Source of the DNA: Nocardioides sp. GY 10127
GTDB lineage: Bacteria; Actinomycetota; Actinomycetes; Propionibacteriales; Nocardioidaceae
Reading direction: 5' to 3'
Assembly: GCF_004919085.1 (NCBI RefSeq)
Contig: NZ_STGL01000003.1
Span: 186,001-250,000 of the forward strand
Length of the DNA stretch: 64,000 nucleotides
The position numbers were made by a program, and so were the translations under genes. Below are positions 18,957-26,934 of this stretch, piece by piece. The notes beneath the pieces are model-generated. The model saw nothing but the letters and a program-made list of their open reading frames with translations. It had not been told where the DNA came from and ran no database searches. Position 1 is the stretch's first letter; each line of letters starts with the position of its first letter.

Positions 18957-19547
18957 ATGACCACACTCTCCGCCCTCGGCTCCTCCGCGAGCCTCAGCAG
19001 CCTCACCGCCACGTCGACGGCGCGCCAGCGTCCGCCCGACCCCTTCGAGTCCGTCTCCAGCCTCCTGGGCACCTCCGCCGACGAGCTCCGCCAGCGCGTC
19101 GCCGACGGGACGAGCCTGCTCGACATCGCCTCCGAGAAGGGCGTCTCCTCCGACGACCTGCTCCAGGCCCTCCGGGACGGGGCACCCGCCGGGCTCAAGG
19201 GCTCGGACGGCCTCGAGGACGCCGTGCAGCAGATCGCCTCGGCCACCGGCGCGGACGCCGTGCGGGGGCCGCAGGGGCCGCACGGACCCCGCGGCCCGCG
19301 CCCCGACGGGCCGCCCCCGGGCCCGCCGCCCTCCTCGGACACAGACGACTCGACGTCCTCGACCCTGGAGACGCTGGCCGCGCTGCTGGAGGAGGACAGC
19401 GACAGCCTGCTCTCCCAGCTGACCAGCGGCACCAGCCTGGCCGACCTGCTCAGCGCCAAGGGCGTGACGATGGACGACGTCACCAGCGCCCTGCAGAGCT
19501 CGTGGTCGGGGGCCACGACCGGCCTCCAGGTCGACACGCGGGCCTGA
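18957..19547 (+). CDS. Hypothetical protein with duplicated helical motif and collagen-like linker
   Basis: I do not recognise a named function. The 196-residue protein holds two copies of one motif: LLGTSADELRQRVADGTSL...KGVSSDDLLQAL (about 35-75) and LLEEDSDSLLSQLTSGTSL...KGVTMDDVTSAL (about 140-180). A Gly/Pro-rich linker with GPQGPHGPRGPRPDG-type repeats joins them. There is no signal peptide or membrane helix. Each motif looks like a small three-helix bundle of the kind scattered in actinobacterial regulatory proteins. It is a single gene between two terminators. Confidence 0.7.
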   Translation: MTTLSALGSSASLSSLTATSTARQRPPDPFESVSSLLGTSADELRQRVADGTSLLDIASEKGVSSDDLLQALRDGAPAGLKGSDGLEDAVQQIASATGADAVRGPQGPHGPRGPRPDGPPPGPPPSSDTDDSTSSTLETLAALLEEDSDSLLSQLTSGTSLADLLSAKGVTMDDVTSALQSSWSGATTGLQVDTRA

Positions 19548-19567
19548 GCCCCGCGCGAGCGGGTCGG

Positions 19568-19589
19568 GCACCGGCCCGGCCGCCGGTGC
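19568..19589. terminator. Convergent-gene hairpin
   Basis: GCACCGGC (19568-19575) pairs with GCCGGTGC (19582-19589) in the 46-bp gap between two converging genes. Confidence 0.5.
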
Positions 19590-19593
19590 GTCC

Positions 19594-20280
19594 TCAGCCG
19601 CGGGGGCGCACCGGCAGGTCGGGGACGGTGGCGTCCCCGGGCAGGTCCAGCACGTGCAGGACGGCGTCGGCCACCGTGCCCGGCCGGATCCACCGGTCGG
19701 CGTCGTAGTCGCGTCCCTCGTGGGCGTGCACGGCCTCCTGCATGGGGGTCGCGGTGCGACCGGGGTACACGGAGGTCACCCGCACCCCCGCGGGGGCCTC
19801 CTCGGCCCGCAGGCTGTCGGCGAAGGCCCGCAGCGCGTGCTTGGAGGCTGCGTAGCCGCCCCACGAGGCGCTCGCGGCCAGCCCCTGACCGGAGCTCACG
19901 AGGACCACCGTGCCCCGCGCGGCCCGCAGCGCCGGCAGGCACAGCCGGGTGAGCGCCACCGGGGCGAGGAGGTTGACCGTCAACTGCCGCTCCCAGTCGG
20001 CCTGGTCGCTCTCCGCGACCGTGCCGAGGGCCACGACGCCGGCGGAGTGGACGACGGAGTCCAGCCGGTCCGGGAGGTCGCCCGCCACCCCAGCCAGGTC
20101 GCCGGGCGCGGCCAGGTCGGCCACCAGCGTCCGGCTGCCCGGCCAGCGCCGCGCGAGCTCCTGCGCCCGCTCCTGCGAGCGGGCCACGAGCAGCAGGTCG
20201 TCGCCGCGGGCGTGCAGCCGCTCGGCCAGCGCCTCGCCGATGCCGGAGCCGGCCCCGGTGACCAGGTGCGTCCGCGTCAC
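19594..20280 (-). CDS. Short-chain dehydrogenase/reductase
   Basis: NAD(P)-dependent oxidoreductase of 228 residues. The cofactor motif LVTGAGSGIGEAL begins at residue 6, HSAGV stands for NNAG, the catalytic serine is in LVSSGQG, and YAASKHALRAF supplies Tyr and Lys. VYPGRTATPM is the usual C-terminal landmark. Substrate is unknown. The GTG start overlaps the stop of the MDR oxidoreductase gene, so the two are made together. Confidence 0.9.
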   Translation of the reverse strand: MTRTHLVTGAGSGIGEALAERLHARGDDLLLVARSQERAQELARRWPGSRTLVADLAAPGDLAGVAGDLPDRLDSVVHSAGVVALGTVAESDQADWERQLTVNLLAPVALTRLCLPALRAARGTVVLVSSGQGLAASASWGGYAASKHALRAFADSLRAEEAPAGVRVTSVYPGRTATPMQEAVHAHEGRDYDADRWIRPGTVADAVLHVLDLPGDATVPDLPVRPRG

Positions 20281-21245
20281 CGGGTGAGGACGATCTTGCC
20301 GAAGACGTCGCCCGCGACCATGGCCTCGAACGCCGAGGTCGCCTCGGTCATCGGGACGGTGCGGTCGACGAGCGGGCGGGTGCCCGTGGCGTCCAGGAAG
20401 CCCACCAGGCTGGCGAGCTCGGCCGAGGTGCCCATGGTGGAGCCGACGACCGAGAGCTGCAGGAAGAAGATCCGGGTGAGCTCGGCGTCGTCCAGCTTCG
20501 GCCCCGAGGTGGTGCCCGAGACGACGAGCGTGCCGCCCGGACGCAGCGAGCGGATGGAGTGCGACCACGTGGCCCGCCCGACGGTCTCCATCACGGCGTC
20601 CACCTTGACCGGCAGGCGCTCGCCGGACCCGAAGGCCTCGTGCGCCCCGATCTCGAGGGCCCGGGCCCGCTTGGCCTCGTCGCGGCTGGTCACCAGGACC
20701 CGCAGGCCGGCCGCGCGGGCGAGGATGATGCAGGCCGTGGCGACGCCGCCGCCGGCGCCCTGCACGAGCACGGTGTCGCCGGGGCGCAGGCCGCCGCGGG
20801 TGAAGAGCATCCGGTAGGCGGTGAGCCACGCGGTCGGCAGGCAGGCTGCCTCCTCGAAGGAGAGGGAGGCGGGCTTGGGCACCACGTTGCGACGCGGCAC
20901 CGCGACCTTCTCGGCGAACGTGCCCTGGAAGCGCTCGGAGAGCAGCGAGCGACGCGGGTCGATGGTGTCGTCGCCGACCCAGCCCGGGTCGTTGACCACG
21001 GCGTGGACGACGACCTCGTTGCCGTCCTCGTCGAGCCCGGCGGCGTCGCAGCCGAGGATCATCGGCAGCGCGTCGGCCTTGAGCCCCACGCCCCGCAGAG
21101 ACCACACGTCGTGGTGGTTGAGGGAGGCCGCCTTGACGGTGACGGTCGTCCAGCCGTCCGGGACCTCGGGGTCGGGTCGCTCCCCCAGCCGCAGCGCGGA
21201 GAGCGGGTCGTCGGGGGCGCTGGTGTCGGTGTAGACGGCGAACAT
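20277..21245 (-). CDS. Zinc-less MDR family NAD(P)H:quinone-type oxidoreductase
   Basis: Medium-chain dehydrogenase/reductase. The N-terminal GroES-like domain has MFAVYTDTSAPDDPL and a YAMILG-like LPMILGCDAAG. The Rossmann motif is VLVQGAGGGVATACI. The structural zinc cysteines are missing, as in quinone-oxidoreductase and enoyl-reductase members. The ATG at 21245 gives the usual family N terminus; an ATG six codons upstream (21263) is the alternative. It forms a coupled pair with the downstream SDR gene. Confidence 0.88.
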   Translation of the reverse strand: MFAVYTDTSAPDDPLSALRLGERPDPEVPDGWTTVTVKAASLNHHDVWSLRGVGLKADALPMILGCDAAGLDEDGNEVVVHAVVNDPGWVGDDTIDPRRSLLSERFQGTFAEKVAVPRRNVVPKPASLSFEEAACLPTAWLTAYRMLFTRGGLRPGDTVLVQGAGGGVATACIILARAAGLRVLVTSRDEAKRARALEIGAHEAFGSGERLPVKVDAVMETVGRATWSHSIRSLRPGGTLVVSGTTSGPKLDDAELTRIFFLQLSVVGSTMGTSAELASLVGFLDATGTRPLVDRTVPMTEATSAFEAMVAGDVFGKIVLTR

Positions 21246-21334
21246 GACGGTGACGTTACCCATCCGACCGCCACCCGGGTGGGGCCCGCGTCACACGACG
21301 CGCGCCCCACCCGTCCAGGGGCTCGTGGGGCGGC

Positions 21335-22594
21335 TCAGCGGCGGGCGACCCCGTCGCGCCGGGCGGCCTCGGCGACGGCGCGGGAGACCGCGCCCGGCAC
21401 CCGCGCGTCGAACGGGTGCGGGATCACGTAGTCCTCGCTCAGGTCGTCGCCGACCAGGTCGGCCAGGGCGGTGGCCGCGGCCACCTTCATCGGCTCGGTG
21501 ATGGAGCGGGCCTGGACGTCGATGGCGCCGCGGAAGATGCCGGGGAACGCCAGGACGTTGTTGATCTGGTTGGGGAAGTCGGAGCGACCGGTGGCCACGA
21601 CGCGGGCGTGCCGGTGCGCCACCTCCGGGTGCACCTCGGGCGTCGGGTTCGCCAGCGCGAACACGATCGCGTCGTCGGCCATCCGCGCCACGTCCTCCTC
21701 GGGCACGGTGCCGCCGGAGACGCCGATGTAGACGTCGGCGCCGTCGAGCGCCTCCGCGAGGCTGCCGGTGCGCCCGGTGACGTCGGCGGTGACCTCGGCG
21801 AGGGCCCGCTTGACCGGCGTCAGGTCGCCGCGCGAGGAGTGCAGGACGCCCTTGCGGTCGGTAACGGCGAGGTCGGTGATGCCGGCGGCGAGGAGGATCT
21901 TCGCGACCGCGACGCCCGCGGCGCCCGCGCCCGAGATGACCACGCGGGCCTCGCCGGGCGCCCGGCCGGTGAGCCGCAGCGCGTTGGTGAGCGCCGCGAG
22001 GGCGACCACGGCGGTGCCGTGCTGGTCGTCGTGGAAGACCGGGATGTCGAGCATCTCCTTGAGCCGGTCCTCGATCTCGAAGCAGCGGGGCGCCGAGATG
22101 TCCTCGAGGTTGACCCCGCCGAAGCTGGGCGCGAGCCGGGCGACCGTCTCGATGATCTCTTCGGTGTCCGTGGTGTCCAGGCAGATCGGGATCGCGTCGA
22201 CCCCGCCGAACTGCTTGAAGAGGACGGCCTTGCCCTCCATGACCGGCATCGCGGCCGAGGGCCCGATGTCGCCGAGGCCGAGCACGGCGGTGCCGTCGGT
22301 GACGACCGCGACCGTGTTGGGCACCCAGGTGTAGGTCCGCACCAGCTCGGGGTCCTCCGCGATCGCCTCGCACACCAGCGCCACCCCGGGGGTGTAGGCG
22401 AGGGAGAGGTCGCCGGCGTCGCGCAGCGGCGCGGTCGCCGCGATCTGCATCTTGCCGCCCACGTGCAGGTCGAAGGCGGGCTCGCCGGAGCGGGGGTGCT
22501 CGCCGGGTCCGGGCAGGACGGGGCCCACCGCACCGGGGGCCGCGGCAGCGGGCTCGGCGGGTCGGGGGTCGGTCTCGACGATGGCGTCGGTCAT
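21335..22594 (-). CDS. NAD(P)-dependent malic enzyme
   Basis: Oxidative decarboxylation of malate to pyruvate. The 419-residue protein is the short bacterial type without a phosphotransacetylase tail. Seen are SLAYTPGVALVCEAI, the metal/malate site EDISAPRCFEIE and FHDDQHGTAVV, and the Rossmann motif VISGAGAAGVAVAK. The C terminus has GRSDFPNQINNVLAFPGIFRG in pieces. ATG 22594 is chosen for GAGGAGAAGG nine bases upstream; the open frame continues 5' without family similarity. Confidence 0.95.
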   Translation of the reverse strand: MTDAIVETDPRPAEPAAAAPGAVGPVLPGPGEHPRSGEPAFDLHVGGKMQIAATAPLRDAGDLSLAYTPGVALVCEAIAEDPELVRTYTWVPNTVAVVTDGTAVLGLGDIGPSAAMPVMEGKAVLFKQFGGVDAIPICLDTTDTEEIIETVARLAPSFGGVNLEDISAPRCFEIEDRLKEMLDIPVFHDDQHGTAVVALAALTNALRLTGRAPGEARVVISGAGAAGVAVAKILLAAGITDLAVTDRKGVLHSSRGDLTPVKRALAEVTADVTGRTGSLAEALDGADVYIGVSGGTVPEEDVARMADDAIVFALANPTPEVHPEVAHRHARVVATGRSDFPNQINNVLAFPGIFRGAIDVQARSITEPMKVAAATALADLVGDDLSEDYVIPHPFDARVPGAVSRAVAEAARRDGVARR

Positions 22595-22827
22595 GGAAGT
22601 GCCTTCTCCTCGGGGTGCGACCGCGGCGGGACGCGACAGGACCGCGGTGCGATGGTCGTGCGGGCGAGAGCGACACGGGTGAGGTCGCAGTACGCGGTCG
22701 GCGGTGGCCGGACCCGCAGTCTGGCACAGGGGCCCCGCGTGGAAGGTGCCCTGGGTCACACGACTGCACCGGTGAACGAACGCACCCGTCCGTTCACCGC
22801 GACAGATCGGCCGCCTGCGAGCGGCCC

Positions 22828-23181
22828 TCAGGAACCGTCGGCGGAGGGCGAGGAGGCGGCGGTCGGGCCGAGTGGCGCGGGGAGCCGACGGGTCGGGCGC
22901 GGCCACAGCCGGGCCAGGACGACGGCGAGGACGTCCTCGTCGGGGACGGGCCCGCGGTGCCGGCTGTCCACGCCCAGCGCGGGGGCGTCGCTCAGCAGCC
23001 ACCACCCGGGGCGGCCGCCGACCGTCGTCCTCCGCTCCACCGCCCGCTTGACCGCGACGGTGCCGTCGGCGAGCCGGGCGACCACGACGTCGCCGACGAC
23101 GGGGCGCCGGCGGTAGCCGACGAGCAGTCGGTCCCCGGGGCGCAGCGTCGGCGTCATCGACTCGCCGCGCACGAGCGCCAT
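22828..23181 (-). CDS. sodX: Nickel-type superoxide dismutase maturation protease
   Basis: S26-type peptidase that removes the N-terminal propeptide of Ni-SOD so that His1 can bind nickel. The nucleophile is S8 in VRGESMTPTLRPGD and the general base is K45 in VAVKRAV. It lacks a membrane anchor, unlike LepB, and at 117 residues is the usual minimal size. It is transcribed away from sodN, 174 bases apart, the standard sodN/sodX arrangement. The exact start is uncertain because the open frame extends upstream. Confidence 0.85.
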   Translation of the reverse strand: MALVRGESMTPTLRPGDRLLVGYRRRPVVGDVVVARLADGTVAVKRAVERRTTVGGRPGWWLLSDAPALGVDSRHRGPVPDEDVLAVVLARLWPRPTRRLPAPLGPTAASSPSADGS

Positions 23182-23355
23182 CCCCCACCGGGGGCCGCTC
23201 CGCGCGCGCCCGCCGCGAGCGCCCGCCGGTATTCCATCGACAGGTGTCGGGAACGCCACGTCCGGATCCGTCTCGCCCACAGGTGGGAGGCGTCGTCGCG
23301 GCGAGGGCACGAGGGTAGTGTCCACCACGTCCTGTTCCCTCCCGAGAGGCACACC

Positions 23356-23769
23356 ATGCTGCGCTCCCTGCTGGCCGCCGTGTCGGCCCGCACGATCACC
23401 GTCTCCGCCCACTGCGACCTGCCGTGCGGCGTGTACGACCCGGCCCAGGCCCGCATCGAGGCCGAGTCGGTCAAGGCCGTCATCGCCAAGGCGAACGACT
23501 CCTCCGACCCCGACTTCCGCACGCGCGCCGTCCTCATCAAGGAGCAGCGCTCGGAGCTCGTCAAGCACCACCTCTGGGTGCTGTGGACCGACTACTTCAA
23601 GGCCCCGCACTTCGAGAAGTACCCCCAGCTGCACACCCTCTTCAACGAGGCCACCAAGCTGGCCGGCGCCACCGGCACCAAGGGCACCATGGACGCCGAG
23701 GCCGCCGACAAGCTGCTCGCGAAGATCGACGAGATCGCCGAGATCTTCTGGGAGACCAAGAAGGCGTGA
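23356..23769 (+). CDS. sodN: Nickel superoxide dismutase
   Basis: Dismutates superoxide with a nickel centre in the cytoplasm. The propeptide is residues 1-18. The mature protein starts at H19 with the nickel hook HCDLPCGVYDPAQ (ligands H19, C20, C24). The 137-residue length is normal. An integrated element sits in its last codons: the ETKKA-stop end is supplied by the element side (GCG alanine codon), and the original end with a GCC codon survives 12 kb away at 35957-35981. The protein sequence is unchanged but its native terminator is displaced. Confidence 0.97.
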   Translation: MLRSLLAAVSARTITVSAHCDLPCGVYDPAQARIEAESVKAVIAKANDSSDPDFRTRAVLIKEQRSELVKHHLWVLWTDYFKAPHFEKYPQLHTLFNEATKLAGATGTKGTMDAEAADKLLAKIDEIAEIFWETKKA

Positions 23770-23775
23770 CGCCTC
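23751..23775 (+). repeat. attL, sodN-end copy
   Basis: GGAGACCAAGAAGGC (23751-23765) repeats exactly at 35957. Over 25 bases the two copies differ at only two positions (G/C after the core, then C/G). The core encodes the last residues of SodN. Confidence 0.9.
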
Positions 23776-23798
23776 TCGTAGGTCTCTGACCTGCAGCG

Positions 23799-24929
23799 TT
23801 AGTCACTGGACGCCGCCTCAGTCCGCACACGGTCCGCAGCACGGGCCAGCGGGCCGAGCGCGGCGTCCATGACGTTGCGGGTCCGGTCCTCGTCGCCCGG
23901 AAACAGGTGGGCATAGGTCCGCAGCGTGATCGTCGCGGACGCGTGCCCGAGCGCGACCTGGACCTGCTTCACCGATGCCCCGCCGGCGATGAGCGCCGAG
24001 GCGTAGAAGTGGCGGAAGCCATGGGCCGTGACGTCGACGTCCGCCTCTCGGCAGGCGCTGGCAAGGAGTCGCTTCCAGCGCGTGTAGCTGAGCGGGTCTC
24101 CGAACTCGTCGACGAACAGCGGCGCCGCGAGGTCTGCGGGCCCGAACGTCGCGAGGTGCGCCGCGAGCTCGTCGAGCAGCACAGTCCCAGCCGGCAGGGT
24201 TCGCCGGGACGCCTTAGACTTCAGTGGCTGCAGTTGCCCGCTCTGCATCCGCTGCCGCTCGACCCTGATGGTTCGTCGCAGGAAGTCGACGTCGCCGACC
24301 ATCAGTCCGCGGGCCTCGCCGATGCGCAGTCCGCTGCCGGCGAGCAGGATGACCAGGGCACGCCACCGATCGCCGATCGCGCCGGCGACTCGCTCGACCT
24401 CCTCGACCGTCGGGGGCTGCACCTCCGGCCGGTCGTCGCGAGGCAGACGGATGCGGGCGCACGGGCTCGAGGGGATGAGCCGATCGTCGACGGCCGCGGC
24501 GAACACCTTCGCCAGCACCTCGTAGACATTGCGCACCGTTCCGGGCGCGAGCCCCTTCTGCTCGAGCTCCTTCACGAGGCCCTGGACGCGTGTTCGACGC
24601 ACGGCCACAATCGGCGTCTCCCCCAGCGCCGGCACCAAGTGCAGCCTCAGCGCATTGTCGACGATGCGGGCCGTTCCCTCGCTCGACACTTGGACACGCT
24701 CCCACTCCTCTGCGAAGGCGCGGAACGGCGTCTTCCCCAGCCGAGGATCGACGTAGGTCCCGGACGTCACTGCAGTCGTGACCTCGTTCAGCCACTCCTG
24801 CCCGGCCCTTTTCGTCGCGAAGTGGCGGGCATGCTCCTTGCCGTCAGCATCGCGGTAACGCGCGCGCCAGATCGGTCTGCCCTTGGTTCCGTCAGTCCGC
24901 GTCGGCGTGTATCGAGCAATGCTAGCCAT
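23799..24929 (-). CDS. int: Tyrosine-type site-specific integrase
   Basis: Phage integrase family recombinase, 376 residues. An N-terminal AP2-like arm-binding domain (about 15-60) and a SAM-like core-binding domain (about 65-155) precede the catalytic domain. The catalytic set is complete: R202 in GSGLRIGEARG, H303 and R306 in HGFRHFYAS, H329 in LGHAS and nucleophile Y339 in TYAHLF. It lies 29 bases from sodN, so it surely made the junction. Its ATG overlaps the stop of the XRE gene by one base. Confidence 0.96.
   Translation of the reverse strand: MASIARYTPTRTDGTKGRPIWRARYRDADGKEHARHFATKRAGQEWLNEVTTAVTSGTYVDPRLGKTPFRAFAEEWERVQVSSEGTARIVDNALRLHLVPALGETPIVAVRRTRVQGLVKELEQKGLAPGTVRNVYEVLAKVFAAAVDDRLIPSSPCARIRLPRDDRPEVQPPTVEEVERVAGAIGDRWRALVILLAGSGLRIGEARGLMVGDVDFLRRTIRVERQRMQSGQLQPLKSKASRRTLPAGTVLLDELAAHLATFGPADLAAPLFVDEFGDPLSYTRWKRLLASACREADVDVTAHGFRHFYASALIAGGASVKQVQVALGHASATITLRTYAHLFPGDEDRTRNVMDAALGPLARAADRVRTEAASSD
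23820..23839 (+). repeat. Left copy of a 20-bp terminal repeat, possible integrase arm site
   Basis: AGTCCGCACACGGTCCGCAG lies inside the 3' end of int. AGTCCGCACAGAGTCCGCAG is found at 35830-35849 near the right end in the same orientation, differing at two bases. Each is itself a tandem GTCCGCA pair. Confidence 0.5.
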
Positions 24930-25318
24930 CAGGGGTTCTCGCGATCTCGCACCCGGTCCAAGGCGTCACTCATCAGCGTCGAGGCAAGCGCCACGATGGT
25001 GTTGACCTGCTCCGCGGTTTCGATGAGCGAGAGTGGCTCACTCTCTTGCATTTCAAGGCTCAGACGCTCCCCGAAGTCCGCGACCGTCGAGACGTAGGCG
25101 AAGAAGTCCGGGAGCGGCCGATCCAGAGCCTGCATGAGCGCCACCCACTCGTTGAACCGAAGGGATCGCCCCCCTCGCTCCAAGCGCGTGACAGCGGTCG
25201 CGTGCATCGGCTCGCCCAACTCGGCGAGCCGAGCCGCCAACTGCTCTTGGGTCAGCCCCAGTTCCCGACGATGAAACTGCACGTACTCGCCCATCAGTTT
25301 CTCAAAGTCCGGCTGCAT
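24929..25318 (-). CDS. XRE-family helix-turn-helix regulator (repressor-like)
   Basis: Cro/CI-type DNA-binding protein, 129 residues from the ATG at 25318. The HTH lies at about residues 14-60 (FHRRELGLTQEQLAARLAEL ... VTRLERGGRSL). The C-terminal half is helical and acidic, without a LexA-type protease motif. It is transcribed with int and divergently from the AlpA-like gene, across three copies of CTGCA-N5-C-N-GCAG type sites, one of which overlaps its own start codon. This is the layout of a phage immunity switch. Confidence 0.9.
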   Translation of the reverse strand: MQPDFEKLMGEYVQFHRRELGLTQEQLAARLAELGEPMHATAVTRLERGGRSLRFNEWVALMQALDRPLPDFFAYVSTVADFGERLSLEMQESEPLSLIETAEQVNTIVALASTLMSDALDRVRDRENP

Positions 25319-25388
25319 ATTCCGCAGACTACTGCGTCTGCACTTGCCGCAGCAAGACGCAACTGCCACAGTTCTGCATATTCGGCAG
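25313..25388. promoter_or_regulatory. Three repeated operators between XRE and AlpA-like genes
   Basis: CTGCATATTCCGCAG (25313-25327), CTGCACTTGCCGCAG (25338-25352) and CTGCATATTCGGCAG (25374-25388) share CTGCA and GCAG ends around a variable middle. They span the whole 75-base gap between divergent genes. Three operators in a divergent region is typical of phage repressor control. Confidence 0.75.
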
Positions 25389-25425
25389 TTACATGCTGCA
25401 ACCGAAGCGTTGGGAGACGGACGAA

Positions 25426-25614
25426 GTGGCCATTACGGAGAACCTTCTAACCATCAAGCAGGTGGCCGACGCCACCGGCATCCCGGAGCGGACATGGCGC
25501 CACTGGCGCCTCAACGGGCTCGGACCGCGCTCGGCAAAGCTCGGCAGGCGAGTGGTCTACCGCGAGTCCGATGTCCGGGCCTGGATCGATGCCCAGTTCG
25601 AGCAGGCCGGCTGA
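25426..25614 (+). CDS. AlpA/MerR-like helix-turn-helix protein (probable excisionase or activator)
   Basis: A 62-residue winged-helix protein: LLTIKQVADATGIPERTWRHW is the HTH and GRRVVYRESDVRAWI the wing and last helix. The family includes excisionases and AlpA-type activators of integrase genes. I chose the GTG at 25426 because GGGAGACGGA lies just before it. The ATG at 25393 has only four bases between it and the third operator, leaving no room for a promoter or ribosome site. It is the first gene of the rightward operon. Confidence 0.8.
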   Translation: MAITENLLTIKQVADATGIPERTWRHWRLNGLGPRSAKLGRRVVYRESDVRAWIDAQFEQAG

Positions 25615-25646
25615 GGGCTGAGGCGTCTGCCTCACCCCGGAGCAGG

Positions 25647-25964
25647 ATGACTAGCCAGTCCTCTCCCCAGTTGCGGTTGAACCACAAGAACCGCTCCACC
25701 GAGCAGCTCATCCGAGCCGCTCACCACCAGTTGGACCTGGTCGGAAGCCACATGGCCCCGAGCAGGGTGTCGAAGCTCGTCCGCCGCTATCAGCGGACCG
25801 TCACGCACACCGGGATGCCGTTCGACATCTGGTTCCGCGCCCAGACCCTGCTCGCCGAGCAAGCCGCGGGCCGCGAGCTGCCGAGCGGCGCCTACCGAGG
25901 GTTCGACCCGACGGCCAGGACTGCCATCGCGCGTCTCATGCACGAGGCGGTGGGACCTCGATGA
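25647..25964 (+). CDS. Hypothetical element protein
   Basis: I do not recognise this 105-residue basic protein. It has helical stretches around STEQLIRAAHHQLDLVGSHM and SRVSKLVRRYQRTV. The VSKLVRRY region recurs, from memory, in small proteins beside phage excisionases. The ATG at 25647 has GGAGCAGG upstream. Its stop overlaps the next start (ATGA), so it is coupled to the winged-helix gene. Confidence 0.7.
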   Translation: MTSQSSPQLRLNHKNRSTEQLIRAAHHQLDLVGSHMAPSRVSKLVRRYQRTVTHTGMPFDIWFRAQTLLAEQAAGRELPSGAYRGFDPTARTAIARLMHEAVGPR

Positions 25965-26713
25965 GCCAGGCCGATCCATGGGACGTCACGCCCCCGCCCG
26001 CACCCCACTTCCTGTTCGAGTGGCAGCAGGTGCTCGCGCTTGCCCTGGCGCGGAACAAGGTGACGCGTCAGCAGGGCGCGGTGGCGCTGTTCGTGGCGCT
26101 GACGAGCAGCGGCACCACGGGCACGCGCGCGGTCGTCGACACTGCTCGCCTCGCGGTCGAGCTCGACATCAGTGAGCGTCAGGTCTGGCGGCACTTCAGT
26201 GCCCTGCGGGACCAGGGCTGGTTCGAGCAGACCGAGAAGCCGACCCGCGGAACGGCGCAGGACTCGGGCCGACGGGCTCGCTATCGCCTGACACTCCCCC
26301 GCCTGGATCTGTCACACGATGCGACGGAAAGTCGTGTGACAGCGGCCGCCGAGGACTTGTCACACGATCCCGTGGCAGCCCCGGAATCGTGTGACAGTTT
26401 TGGGTCGAATCGTGTGACAGTTTTGGACGAATCGTGTGACATCGCTGAGCGCGAAGTTGGCACGGTTCTTACGTCTGTCGGTACTCCGTCTGTCGGTCTT
26501 CCAGGCGCATGCATCCCGACTGCCTCAACTACAGGACGTGCGCGCGAAGCTCTCGACCCTCCTGCCGCGAGGTCCCCGGATGCGATGCGAAAAGGATTCG
26601 ATCCGGGGTCCAAACCCTCTGCGCTCGTCCGACACGACGCCCGCCCCGGTGTCCGCGTCTCGCTCTCAGCCGCCCCCTCCCGCCACACCGAGCACCGAGG
26701 ACAAGCCCGATGA
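25961..26713 (+). CDS. Winged-helix protein, candidate replication initiator with internal iterons
   Basis: The protein has 250 residues. Residues about 15-115 form a helical plus winged-helix domain (ARLAVELDISERQVWRHFSA, then DQGWFEQTEKPTRG and RARYRLTLPR), like the N-terminal domain of phage O/DnaD-type initiators. From about residue 117 the coding DNA carries six copies of an 11-base site in both orientations, read in different frames. The repeats are therefore conserved as DNA, not as protein. The C terminus is low complexity. This repeats the lambda plan of an origin inside the initiator gene. The initiator role is an inference. Confidence 0.7.
   Translation: MSQADPWDVTPPPAPHFLFEWQQVLALALARNKVTRQQGAVALFVALTSSGTTGTRAVVDTARLAVELDISERQVWRHFSALRDQGWFEQTEKPTRGTAQDSGRRARYRLTLPRLDLSHDATESRVTAAAEDLSHDPVAAPESCDSFGSNRVTVLDESCDIAEREVGTVLTSVGTPSVGLPGACIPTASTTGRAREALDPPAARSPDAMRKGFDPGSKPSALVRHDARPGVRVSLSAAPSRHTEHRGQAR
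26310..26441 (+). repeat. Six iteron-like 11-mers, candidate origin of replication
   Basis: ATCGTGTGACA occurs at 26386-26396, 26409-26419 and 26431-26441, with GTCGTGTGACA at 26331-26341. The reverse form TGTCACACGAT is at 26310-26320 and 26358-26368. The last three are direct repeats 23 and 22 bp apart, within a longer GAATCGTGTGACAGTTTTGG unit in the first two of them. A less GC-rich stretch with TCTGTCGGT repeats follows at about 26470-26500. Confidence 0.85.
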
Positions 26714-26934
26714 ACCACCACGACCAGATCGACCGGAGCCACTTCACACGCCTCGACTACCCCTCGTTCACCGCCGCCCTCACCGACGCGATCCGGGTGC
26801 TCGACGACTTGGCCGCCATCGGAGCCGGCCAACTCCTGGTCCCCGCGGACCAGCTCGACTTCACGCTGCGCCGCAGCCGCGAGCTCATCGCTGCCTGCAT
26901 CCAGACCGCACGAGAGGCAGGCATCGAGCCTTGA
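26710..26934 (+). CDS. Hypothetical element protein
   Basis: This 74-residue protein is of unknown function. It is predicted helical (FTAALTDAIRVLDDLAAIGA, LRRSRELIAACIQTAREAG) and acidic. Its start overlaps the winged-helix stop (ATGA) and its stop overlaps the next start (TTGA), so it is part of one tightly coupled operon. Confidence 0.65.
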   Translation: MNHHDQIDRSHFTRLDYPSFTAALTDAIRVLDDLAAIGAGQLLVPADQLDFTLRRSRELIAACIQTAREAGIEP

